Shown here: one piece after another, positions 25,522 through 33,688 of the stretch
Numbering within the stretch: the first letter of the stretch is position 1
Layout: every line of letters starts with the position of its first letter
NCBI GenBank assembly: GCA_020402865.1
Contig: JADBYT010000005.1
Span: forward strand, 47,621-111,620
Source: Bacteroidota bacterium
GTDB lineage: Bacteria; Bacteroidota; Bacteroidia; Palsa-965
Length of the DNA stretch: 64,000 bases
Reading direction: 5' to 3'
Position numbers and translations under genes: made by a program
Notes under the pieces: model-generated
What the model saw: only the letters and a program-made list of their open reading frames with translations
Database searches by the model: none
Told to the model about the DNA's origin: nothing

Positions 25522-26588
25522 CGCCGCGAGAATTACAGCGAATATTTCAAAAAGGAGAGTGTCTCTCACTCGACACGATGCGACTTTATGCCGACGGGAA
25601 ACTTTCGGCCAAAAGTATGCACGAGGTAGAGAAACACATGTTGGAATGTGGCCTGTGTTCGGCAGCAATGGACGGCTTCACCACACGCCGTTCAAAAAAC
25701 ATCGAAAAAGTTTCTTCCAACGTACATCGCCGGCTGGCTGTATATATGAATACGCCGCCACCCATTCCATTTATGAAGCGTTTCGGTCTGGCTATTTCGG
25801 CCGCGGTGGTGCTTCTGGTTACAGGTGGCGGAATTATCTGGTGGATGCTTTCCTCATCGGCCCAGCCCCGGCCTGCAGCACCGCACGATACCACCCAGCA
25901 ACAACCACATGGCAGTGAGCCCGCTCCGGCTGTTCCCGCGCCGCAGGCGGTGCTCGAAGAACCCCGCTACACCGCAGTTGCCGAATCCCGGCCCGCTGCT
26001 GAAGTAAAAAATCCGCCTGCCGAAACGGCCATCAAATCCCCACCCGCAAAAGAAACTACATTGCCGGCCAGTACTCCACCCGTTGCTGAGCCTGCTGCCG
26101 CTAAAACCACTACCGAACCTGTTGCGGCCCCGCAGCCTGCACCCGCAAGCACACGCACGCCCGGCCCCAATACATCGCCCGTGCGTGTAAAACACGTTAC
26201 GCTCTACAGCAAAACCACGCACGTAGATGGGTCTGGCCGCAGCGAAGGCGGATCAGGCGGACAACTCGGCCCCTCAAAACCACGCAGCGGCGGCTTCGAA
26301 CTCGACGAAATGCCCCATTTCCCCGGCGGCGATGCTGAACTCAAAAACTATTTCCTCACAAACCTCAAACCCATAATTACCAACCGCGAACAGCTTAAAC
26401 GCCTTTCTACAGGACTCAGCTTTGTGGTAAATGCCAAAACCGGCGAAGTCTCGCTGGCCGAACTCTCCTTTTCCATCTCCCCTGAAGTGGATGCCGAAAT
26501 TATGCGCGTAGTCAAAGCAATGCCCCGCTGGACTCCCGGCTCAAAACGCGGCTTGATTGATGTGCGGTTAGGAATTACGTTTGAATAA
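25518..26588 (+). CDS. Anti-sigma factor-like membrane protein with TonB-like C-terminal domain
   Basis: A 356-residue protein. Residues about 16-52 look like a putative zinc-finger (HC2-type) with HMLECGLCSAAM. A transmembrane helix lies near 95-115 (LAISAAVVLLVTGGGIIWWM). A periplasmic Pro/Ala/Thr-rich linker spans about 118-235. The C-terminus (DEMPHFPGGDAELKNYFLTN onward) resembles the TonB C-terminal fold common in Bacteroidota, where FPGGD is typical. Overlapping the ECF sigma gene by 4 bp, it is likely the cognate membrane anti-sigma factor. Fusion to a TonB-like domain might allow signalling from outer-membrane proteins; that is inference. Confidence 0.8.
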   Translation: MTPRELQRIFQKGECLSLDTMRLYADGKLSAKSMHEVEKHMLECGLCSAAMDGFTTRRSKNIEKVSSNVHRRLAVYMNTPPPIPFMKRFGLAISAAVVLLVTGGGIIWWMLSSSAQPRPAAPHDTTQQQPHGSEPAPAVPAPQAVLEEPRYTAVAESRPAAEVKNPPAETAIKSPPAKETTLPASTPPVAEPAAAKTTTEPVAAPQPAPASTRTPGPNTSPVRVKHVTLYSKTTHVDGSGRSEGGSGGQLGPSKPRSGGFELDEMPHFPGGDAELKNYFLTNLKPIITNREQLKRLSTGLSFVVNAKTGEVSLAELSFSISPEVDAEIMRVVKAMPRWTPGSKRGLIDVRLGITFE

Positions 26589-26596
26589 AACCACCC

Positions 26597-28123
26597 CTAA
26601 TTCTGAAGCTCTTTCTGATTCGCAGAAAGAACCATCTCTGACAAAATTTCTGTCATAGGTTTGTCTTGGATATGGTGCTTCACCCAGATTTGAATTTCAT
26701 CAAGTCCGGTTGAAAAACCTTTTTTCTCTTTTCTTATTTCAACTAATTTATCGTAAAACTTATTATATACTGGTAGTCTTTCATTTTCATGTACATCAAC
26801 TAATTTTCGTAATGTTTGTAATAGAACGTCTTCGTAGCCTAAACTTATTTCACTTTGTTTGATGTGACGTTGTACAGAACGAAATGTATATTCAAGTAAA
26901 TCATACTTGCCTAGTTCAAAAAGCAGCACCAACTGGTGGATTTTGGCATAATGTTGAACGTCCTGACGGCTGTCTGATTTCCCGTCCTGAATAATTTTGT
27001 TCAACCATTCGTATGCCCCTTTGTAATTAGATTTAATAAAAAGCAGCGTAGAAATGTTCGAATAAAATGTGAGTTCACGCGCCTTGTTGATTTTGGTTTT
27101 GTATTTCTTCATCCCCTTTTCAATTTCAGGAATGAGCGCTTCAGCCTCGTCGAACTGAGCCAGATTCATATGATATAAAAACTCGAAAAAATAAACGTTC
27201 TGAAACTGTTCTGCCTCTTCTTCCGCTGAATCACAAGGGATGGATCGAATTCTTTCTAATGTAGCTGGAAACTCCTCAAATCGGTCTATTCGCATACAAA
27301 TGCTCAAATAGTTGGAAAGCATTTTCTTAAATCTTAAACTTTCCTCTTGCACATATTGGGGAAATCTGTCCCACAGCTGAATTAATCTTAATTGATAATT
27401 GTGCGCCTTTATAAAATCATTGCACTGCTGATAATAAATAGACTTTGCAAAAAGATAACTGAAACTCAACTCAAACGAATTGCTATCTGGTTCTTTTTGA
27501 AAGAATGGATTTTCGATTAGACGATCTAACTCTTTTAATGTTTCAGGTGAATAGGTTGCCCTATTTCTTTGGTAAAGAAATATGTCATTTTGTAACATTG
27601 CTCCATTCTGCCATTCTACCAATTTATCTAACACCTTACGGGTTTCCTCATTGATTTCATGGATTTTTTTGCGAACTTCTTTCGTTTGCTTTTCAGTAAC
27701 AATGGCTCTTTCCAGTGCAAATACCTCAATTAATACAAGAAACTTATCAAATTCGTACGCCAGCTTTTTCACCTTCTCCAATTCCTTAACCGCTACATCA
27801 TAAATCCGTTTGTCGATCAGAAACCGGATATCGAGAAGCGACTCTTTAAGCTGCTTATCCACGTTTTTCTCGGCGTGGAAGGTGCGCATGCTTTTTAATA
27901 CGAAGCGAAAGAGGTAGTTTTTTTCAGACGAAAGGTGCCGTGTTTTGAGCTTGGCTTTGAGTTTGTCCTCATTGTATTCATCCTGATCAAGCACCGCATC
28001 AAACAAAAGCATGTAATTATTTTGCTCCCCGATTAAATGGCGGGACGCAAAAATTTTTACATATCGCTTTTCTGCCTGTGTTAAACTATGCAACAACCTG
28101 TGCAGATCGTCTGTAGCCTTCAT
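26597..28123 (-). CDS. Large helical-repeat protein of unknown function
   Basis: A 508-residue soluble protein without signal or membrane segments. It is almost entirely alpha-helical, with long helices such as DKQLKESLLDIRFLIDKRIY and KEVRKKIHEINEETRKVLDK, and looks like a TPR-type solenoid. The opening DLHRLLHSLTQAEKRYVKIF is a recurring start in Bacteroidota hypothetical proteins. Its codons are markedly AT-richer than those of most neighbours. No catalytic motif is visible. It is convergent with the anti-sigma gene, with only 8 bp between stops and no clear terminator. Confidence 0.85.
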   Translation of the reverse strand: MKATDDLHRLLHSLTQAEKRYVKIFASRHLIGEQNNYMLLFDAVLDQDEYNEDKLKAKLKTRHLSSEKNYLFRFVLKSMRTFHAEKNVDKQLKESLLDIRFLIDKRIYDVAVKELEKVKKLAYEFDKFLVLIEVFALERAIVTEKQTKEVRKKIHEINEETRKVLDKLVEWQNGAMLQNDIFLYQRNRATYSPETLKELDRLIENPFFQKEPDSNSFELSFSYLFAKSIYYQQCNDFIKAHNYQLRLIQLWDRFPQYVQEESLRFKKMLSNYLSICMRIDRFEEFPATLERIRSIPCDSAEEEAEQFQNVYFFEFLYHMNLAQFDEAEALIPEIEKGMKKYKTKINKARELTFYSNISTLLFIKSNYKGAYEWLNKIIQDGKSDSRQDVQHYAKIHQLVLLFELGKYDLLEYTFRSVQRHIKQSEISLGYEDVLLQTLRKLVDVHENERLPVYNKFYDKLVEIRKEKKGFSTGLDEIQIWVKHHIQDKPMTEILSEMVLSANQKELQN

Positions 28124-28377
28124 TCTCTTGTGGGGGCGTTTTGCCCGACTAAGCTAAGAATTATTTGACGTTCTGCACTTTTTATAGCCGTATTAATTGA
28201 ATCTTGACTTCCAAGAATGTGCCTTGTTTTTGTTCTGCTAAACCTTAACCTTTTTGAAAATTGGACGTAGAACTTGCTGAATTCGAATTCGGCCCTAGTA
28301 AAATTCAACAATCCCTAGTATTAAATTCACCCTAAAACCTTTTCCCCTCTATGCCTACCCTACCCGCCCGTTACACA

Positions 28378-28824
28378 ATGGGTACATTCTCCATTGTGTT
28401 TTTTGAATCGTACAAAAAACTCGGCATTTATGATTTCACCCAGAAAAAAGTAATTGCCGTGCATTCTCTCGTAAATGGAAGAAAAATCTCCATCGACACC
28501 TCAACTGACGAACTCGTTTTAGAAGCTGCTCCTTCCACAAGTTTGTTTAAAACAAGCTATCAGATGGATACTTGTGGAGGCACCATTGCACTCACCGATT
28601 GTTCAATTGTTATTGGCTTGGGAGACGATAGAGGTATTACAATGAAGGATACCACCTATCCGCTAACCGATTCAGAAAACTGCCCCAATGTGGTGATTAA
28701 GTACGAAAGCACAAACAAGATTTGTATTTATACCGCATGCGGCGACCAGAACTGCTCTATTGTAAAGTCAGCATGCAAAACGACGGCTGATGTAACTTCT
28801 ACATCTGCTTCTTTTTACGATTGA
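28378..28824 (+). CDS. Cysteine-containing small protein, partner of the pentein-like gene
   Basis: A 148-residue protein from the ATG at 28378; the frame is open from 28351, but the preceding MPTLPARYT looks less likely. No clear signal peptide is seen. It contains eight cysteines in the C-terminal two thirds, including DTCGG, TDCSIV, ENCPNV and CGDQNCSIVKSAC, interspersed with short beta strands, and a Ser/Thr-rich tail ending SASFYD. It lies 6 bp upstream of the pentein-like gene, so the two are expected to be one transcript. It might be a substrate or a structural partner; nothing in the sequence shows which. Confidence 0.7.
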   Translation: MGTFSIVFFESYKKLGIYDFTQKKVIAVHSLVNGRKISIDTSTDELVLEAAPSTSLFKTSYQMDTCGGTIALTDCSIVIGLGDDRGITMKDTTYPLTDSENCPNVVIKYESTNKICIYTACGDQNCSIVKSACKTTADVTSTSASFYD

Positions 28825-28830
28825 TTAACG

Positions 28831-29970
28831 ATGTTTGGTTTACCTGAAAACGTATTGCCTGTTTGCAGTGTAAACGGAAGTATTCGTGAAATACTATTGT
28901 TTTATCATTGCCCTGTCAGCGAAAATCCTGCGCTGACGGGGCTTCGTTTTTCAGGACTTATAAATGCGCTTGGGGCAGAGGTGAATGTATATATTCTAAT
29001 ACAATTAGCCCACGGAACCGGAATTGATGAGTTGCCACAGCCAGCACCAAATATTTATTTAATACCAATAAACCCTGATAAAACAACACTTATGCACAGC
29101 CTCACAAGCTGGGCGCAGGATGTGGTTATCAGTTTTGAGGACAATGCGGGTTGTAGCTGGTTGTGTGTTGATGAAAACCGGCTGGACCGAAGTGCAATTG
29201 AAAAGCTCTGCACGTATTTGCCGGATCTGAAAATTTTACTGCATCCGTTTGGCAGGCTTGCGGGGGGCAATTTGTGGCCGGTAATTGATAAAGACAGCCG
29301 TTATCTGATTGCCGGGGCCGATATGCTGCGCGTTCCGGAAAATGAAAATGAGACTGGTTATTCGGCTTCTTCACTCGCGGAGGCGTTTCGTACACCTGCA
29401 CTCATATTGTCGGGCAGCAGCCCCGAAAGCGGCATGCGAAACGGTATGCAGCCCCTCTTTCATGTGGATCTGTATGTGTGCCCGCTAGGCCGACTTGTTC
29501 CGGCCACGCCGCTGCAACACATACTTGTAGCCGAGCTGAAAGCTGAATATTGCCTGGCCGGGCAAAGCGAAAAAACACACCAACTTGCAGCCGCTCTGAA
29601 CCAAACAGCCCGATGGCTTGAAAATGGCGTAAATGGAATCCGTTTTAGCGTAATACGCGTGCCGGTGCTGGCTTTTGATACGGAACTTGCGCACATTGGC
29701 AGCTATACCAATGCCTTTGCCGAGAACAACAACGGCCATTGCCGCCTCATTTTACCCGACTACACACCGCCCGATCCGCTTCCCGGTGTAAACCACCTCT
29801 ATAAAGTAGCTGTAGAAGCTGTACAAGAGCAACTTAGGTTCGATCTGGAAGCTGCCGGTGTGGCCGAAGTGGTGTTTGCGGCCGATAATTATTTTGAACT
29901 TTCGCAGCGGGAAGGCGCTCTTCACTGCCGGGCAAAGGTACTCTCCCGAACACGGCTTCATATTGATTAA
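28831..29970 (+). CDS. Pentein-fold protein, guanidine-modifying-enzyme-like
   Basis: A 379-residue cytoplasmic protein without signal. Short motifs in the expected order resemble the agmatine/peptidylarginine deiminase group: WAQD at 94-97 (cf. the catalytic Asp of WMQD or WARD), AGGN at 144-147 (cf. EGGN, here with Ala for Glu), FHVD at 210-213 (His 211, cf. the conserved HVD) and LHC at 364-366 (Cys 366, cf. the GGIHC nucleophile). The spacing is compatible with a pentein barrel. Overall similarity is distant, so the substrate is unknown. It follows the Cys-rich gene by 6 bp. The loss of the AGGN acidic residue argues for a different substrate or altered chemistry. Confidence 0.6.
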   Translation: MFGLPENVLPVCSVNGSIREILLFYHCPVSENPALTGLRFSGLINALGAEVNVYILIQLAHGTGIDELPQPAPNIYLIPINPDKTTLMHSLTSWAQDVVISFEDNAGCSWLCVDENRLDRSAIEKLCTYLPDLKILLHPFGRLAGGNLWPVIDKDSRYLIAGADMLRVPENENETGYSASSLAEAFRTPALILSGSSPESGMRNGMQPLFHVDLYVCPLGRLVPATPLQHILVAELKAEYCLAGQSEKTHQLAAALNQTARWLENGVNGIRFSVIRVPVLAFDTELAHIGSYTNAFAENNNGHCRLILPDYTPPDPLPGVNHLYKVAVEAVQEQLRFDLEAAGVAEVVFAADNYFELSQREGALHCRAKVLSRTRLHID

Positions 29971-30117
29971 CAGCACTTTATGAAAATTTAGGGTGCTTTG
30001 ACATCCAAAAATGCCCCTGAAGTTTGCTTGTAACAGCCCGGGTATTGATGTTACTTCGCTTTGTCAATGAAACACAAAACAGCATAACCCGCTGCGTTTC
30101 TCTAAATAAATAATAAA

Positions 30118-30273
30118 ATGTTAGGAGTAATACTCGGTTGCCTCGATTGTCCCGACAAACTGCGTGAGCTTGCCTATGCTGCGAGCATGGTTGCTCAGGC
30201 ACATGCCGATTCACTTGGCAACGGAGATACTTCTGAAAATGAAAATCCCGGTTTTCAACCCCTGAAAACTTGA
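30118..30273 (+). CDS. Possible 51-residue peptide gene
   Basis: The 392-bp gap 29971-30362 holds one short frame, ATG 30118 to TGA 30273, with an AT-rich leader. The peptide starts MLGVILGCLDCPDKLRELAY, has a C-x2-C pair and an Ala-rich helix (AASMVAQAHA) followed by an acidic, Asn/Gly-rich tail. A weak hairpin at 30291-30312 follows. Its location just after the pentein-like gene makes a precursor-peptide role conceivable, but there is no direct evidence. Confidence 0.35.
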   Translation: MLGVILGCLDCPDKLRELAYAASMVAQAHADSLGNGDTSENENPGFQPLKT

Positions 30274-30362
30274 CGGCTGGTAAATGCGGGATTCCGGCAA
30301 CCCTGTCGGAATTATTCTAGCGAGTATTGGGTCTTTTGGTTCGTTTCCGGTTCCTTCCCCTC

Positions 30363-31226
30363 CTAACCCAACACCGCATTATCAATCAGTCGTATAACGC
30401 CGAGGCGGGCAGCAATGCAAGCCACGGCGTTTTTCATTTGCCCCTCAGCCACCGGCTGCAGTGAATCGGCATCCACAATCTGAAAATATTCGAGTGTAAA
30501 AAGCGGTTCACGGCTTAGCAATGCGGCGGCCTGTTGTTCAATTTCGGCTGCGGGGCATGTACCCCAGAGCGATCTGGCCAGTTCGAGCGACTGATAAATA
30601 AGCGGTGCCACGGCCCGCTCATGCGGTTGCAGCCGGCGGTTGCGCGAACTCATGGCAAGGCCATCTGTTTCACGAACAATGGGGCAGGCCACAATGGTTA
30701 CCGGCAGTTGCAGCTCGGCAGTCATGCGCCGCACAATGGCCAGTTGCTGAAAATCCTTTTGACCAAAGTAAGCGTGGCAGGGTCCGGCTGCATCAAACAG
30801 CTTATTTACCACCTGCATCACACCGGCAAAATGCCCGGGCCGGTGTGCGCCTTCCATAAGCTGGTCGAGGCCGTTGAGCGATACGGACAGCGGTGGTTCT
30901 TCAAAGCCATCGGGGTACATTTCCGCCACGCCGGGCGCAAAAAGCACATCACAACCCTCATTTTCAAGGAGTTGAGAGTCGGCCTGAAGTGTGCGCGGGT
31001 AATTTACCAGGTCTTTGGGGTCGTTAAACTGTGTGGGATTAACAAAAATGCTCACCGCCACCACATCGTTTTCAGCCCGGGCCTGACGCACCAGCCGGCC
31101 ATGGCCTTCGTGCAGGGCCCCCATAGTAGGTACAAAGCCCACGCGGTGACCTTTGGAACGTTGCCAGTCGAGCCAGCTACGCAGTGCATCGGGATGTGAA
31201 ACCTGTATCAAAACTGTAATGGGCAC
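30363..31226 (-). CDS. panC: Pantothenate synthetase (pantoate--beta-alanine ligase)
   Basis: A 287-residue cytoplasmic ligase joining pantoate and beta-alanine with ATP in pantothenate (coenzyme A) synthesis. The HIGH-type motif appears as VGFVPTMGALHEGH at about 28-41, the second site as YFGQKDFQQLAIVRRM near 150-165, and the KMSKS-like region as AMSSRNRRL at about 191-199. It starts at a GTG at 31226 and is divergent from the glycogen-synthase-like gene. panD and panB are not in the window. Confidence 0.95.
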   Translation of the reverse strand: MPITVLIQVSHPDALRSWLDWQRSKGHRVGFVPTMGALHEGHGRLVRQARAENDVVAVSIFVNPTQFNDPKDLVNYPRTLQADSQLLENEGCDVLFAPGVAEMYPDGFEEPPLSVSLNGLDQLMEGAHRPGHFAGVMQVVNKLFDAAGPCHAYFGQKDFQQLAIVRRMTAELQLPVTIVACPIVRETDGLAMSSRNRRLQPHERAVAPLIYQSLELARSLWGTCPAAEIEQQAAALLSREPLFTLEYFQIVDADSLQPVAEGQMKNAVACIAARLGVIRLIDNAVLG

Positions 31227-31467
31227 ATTTTTCGTGCCTGCAAGGCGGCGAAGCTACGGCTTTTCTTGGGGTTTCGGCTTTTAATTCTTATTTTTGTATA
31301 ATCCTTCACACCAGACATTGATGAAGATTTGTTTTTCGGTCGTCTGTAAGTTGCCCGACTCTCCCTGCAAAACCTTGTCAGGCGGTAAGTTAACCGATGT
31401 TCCCGTGCATTAATCGGTAAAAACAATTCTGAAATCCGTGACACCAAACAGTTTCCTGTTTTAGACT

Positions 31468-32298
31468 ATGAAAAAAGCCAGAGTTCTTTTCGTATCACAA
31501 GAAATCACTCCGTATCTCGATGAAACCACGATGGGTCAGATCGCCCGCCAGCTTCCTCAGGGTATTCAGGAGCGCGGTAAAGAAATACGGACATTTATGC
31601 CCCGTTACGGCTGCATAAACGAACGCCGGAATCAACTCCACGAGGTGATACGTCTCTCGGGCATGAACCTGATTATCAACGATACGGATCATCCGCTAAT
31701 CATTAAGGTGGCTTCCATTCAGGCCGCGCGTATGCAGGTGTATTTTATTGATAACGACGAGTTTTTTCAGCGCAAATTTATCCTCACCGATAAAAAAGGC
31801 CAGTACTTCAACGACAACGACGAGCGCATGATTTTCTTCTGCCGCGGCGTAATTGAAACGGTGAAAAAGCTGGGCTGGGCACCTGATATTGTGCACTGCC
31901 ACGGCTGGTTTACCTCGCTGATGCCTATTTATTTGAAAAAAGCGTTCCGCGACAACCCACTTTTTGCGGATACCCGCGTCGTATATTCGGTTTACGACGA
32001 AGAATTCCCTGATTCACTCCAGAAAAACTTCTCTGCCAAAATTCCGATCGACGGAATTGAGAAGGGTGACGTAGAGCAGGTGGCTAAAGCTCCGACGTTT
32101 GCCAATTTGATGAAACTGGCGATAGATTACTCGGACGCTGTAATTAAAGGAGCACCGAAAATCAATCCCGAAGTCGAAAAATATCTTAAAAAAAGCGGGA
32201 AAAATGTGCTCGAATACAAAACAGCCGAACAATATATTGATGCTTATTCCGAATTTTACGACGCGGTTTTGGCCGAAGAGCCATCACTCGTTGATTAA
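31468..32298 (+). CDS. Single-domain glycogen/starch synthase-like protein (GT5 N-terminal domain)
   Basis: A 276-residue protein with the GT5 N-terminal Rossmann domain only: ARVLFVSQEITPYLDETTMG opens like glycogen synthase, and WAPDIVHCHGWFTSLMPIYL matches the conserved DIVHCHDWQT block. It lacks the KxGGL substrate loop (DETTMG instead) and the whole C-terminal donor domain. Full GT5 enzymes are about 480 residues, so catalysis as a glycogen synthase is unlikely. Such short forms recur in Bacteroidota beside DUF4270 and glmS, as here. It may be a regulator or a sensor of sugar nucleotides; this is inference. Confidence 0.85.
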   Translation: MKKARVLFVSQEITPYLDETTMGQIARQLPQGIQERGKEIRTFMPRYGCINERRNQLHEVIRLSGMNLIINDTDHPLIIKVASIQAARMQVYFIDNDEFFQRKFILTDKKGQYFNDNDERMIFFCRGVIETVKKLGWAPDIVHCHGWFTSLMPIYLKKAFRDNPLFADTRVVYSVYDEEFPDSLQKNFSAKIPIDGIEKGDVEQVAKAPTFANLMKLAIDYSDAVIKGAPKINPEVEKYLKKSGKNVLEYKTAEQYIDAYSEFYDAVLAEEPSLVD

Positions 32299-32302
32299 TC
32301 GT

Positions 32303-33676
32303 ATGACAACTACTCCTTCTTTGAATACAACAATGTTGCGGGCGCTCGTGCCCGCTGCATTGTTTATAGCAAGTCTGTTCAGCCTTTCTTCCTGTAAAAA
32401 AGAATCAGACATCGGGCTTGGTTTGCAGCCGGGCGACGAACTCCTCAACGCACAATTTACCGATACAATTACGCTCTGGACCAAAACAGAACGCGACGAC
32501 TCGGTGCGTACCGATAAATCATCCGTTTGCGTAATCGGCAGCAATAACGATCCTGATTTTGGCAAAACGCAGGCCAGCCTTTACACGCAGTTTCTGATTC
32601 CGGGCAGTTTGCAAAACATCAACTTCGGCGCTGGCGCTACGCTCGACTCGATGGTGCTGATGCTGCGCTACAGTTTCGACTATTACGGCGATACCAATAC
32701 GCAGCAAACCTTTGTGGTGTATCAAATGAATGAGTCGATACACAAAGACTCTTCCTATTACGAAAGCGACAGCAAAACCATCGGCTCATCGCCCGTGGGC
32801 ACGGTTACCTTTACACCGCGCCCCCGCACAAACGTTGTAGTAGGCACCGACACACTGCCGGCTCACCTGCGCATAAAACTCGACCCGGGTTTTGCGGCAA
32901 GCATTTTTGCCCTCAGCGGCCAGAGTGGTCTGGCCAACAACGAGAACTGGCTGCAAAACCTCAAGGGCCTGTATATTGCCCCCAACAATCCGGGGCAACC
33001 TACCAATCAGGGGGCTTTGCTGTATTTCAGCCCGAAAGATACCCTCACGCGCCTCTCGGTCTTCTACCGCGAATCAAACAACACCGCCAAACAGTTTTCG
33101 TTTGTCATCAACGCACAAACGGCCTATTTCGGTAATTACCAGCATGACTATTCTTCGGTTACGACTACAGACATTACCACACAACTCAATACCACCACAA
33201 GCGGCCCCTGGAGTTTTACCGAAAACTACGTGCAGGCGATGGCAGGTCTTCGCACACGTATTGAGTTCCCCTTCATCACCCGCCTGTATGAAGCCAACCT
33301 CGGCTACAAAATTGCCATCAATAAAGCCGAGTTGCTGATAAATACAGATCCTGCTTACTCTGGTAATGCGAATCTTCCGCCGAATACACGCTTTTACCTC
33401 ACCTCTTTTAACGACCAGGGCAAGCAGCAACTGCTCACCGATTTCCTCGTGCCCGCATCTAATTTTGATGGCAATTACGATCCTGATGCCGGCGAGTACC
33501 GCATAAACATGGCCATTTATTTCCAGCGTTTGATTAACGGCACTGAACCCAATACAGGGCTGCTGCTGAAAGAAGTACTGCCCAACAACAATGCGCGCAG
33601 AGCGGTTATCGGAAGCGGCAACCCGCTTTCGGCCAACCAGATGAAACTGCGCATTACTTATACCCGCGTTAACTAA
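32303..33676 (+). CDS. DUF4270 lipoprotein
   Basis: A 457-residue lipoprotein from the ATG at 32303; the open frame upstream overlaps the previous gene and is unlikely. The signal ends FSLSSCKKE. The mature sequence starts ESDIGLGLQPGDELLNAQFT, matching the DUF4270 family, and continues with beta-rich blocks including STLNTTTSGPW-type strands and TEPNTGLLLKEVLPN near the end. DUF4270 proteins are predicted outer-membrane-associated lipoproteins of unknown role. It follows the GT5-like gene by 4 bp and precedes glmS by 12 bp, a conserved arrangement in Bacteroidota. Confidence 0.88.
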   Translation: MTTTPSLNTTMLRALVPAALFIASLFSLSSCKKESDIGLGLQPGDELLNAQFTDTITLWTKTERDDSVRTDKSSVCVIGSNNDPDFGKTQASLYTQFLIPGSLQNINFGAGATLDSMVLMLRYSFDYYGDTNTQQTFVVYQMNESIHKDSSYYESDSKTIGSSPVGTVTFTPRPRTNVVVGTDTLPAHLRIKLDPGFAASIFALSGQSGLANNENWLQNLKGLYIAPNNPGQPTNQGALLYFSPKDTLTRLSVFYRESNNTAKQFSFVINAQTAYFGNYQHDYSSVTTTDITTQLNTTTSGPWSFTENYVQAMAGLRTRIEFPFITRLYEANLGYKIAINKAELLINTDPAYSGNANLPPNTRFYLTSFNDQGKQQLLTDFLVPASNFDGNYDPDAGEYRINMAIYFQRLINGTEPNTGLLLKEVLPNNNARRAVIGSGNPLSANQMKLRITYTRVN

Positions 33677-33688
33677 TACCGAAGAACT

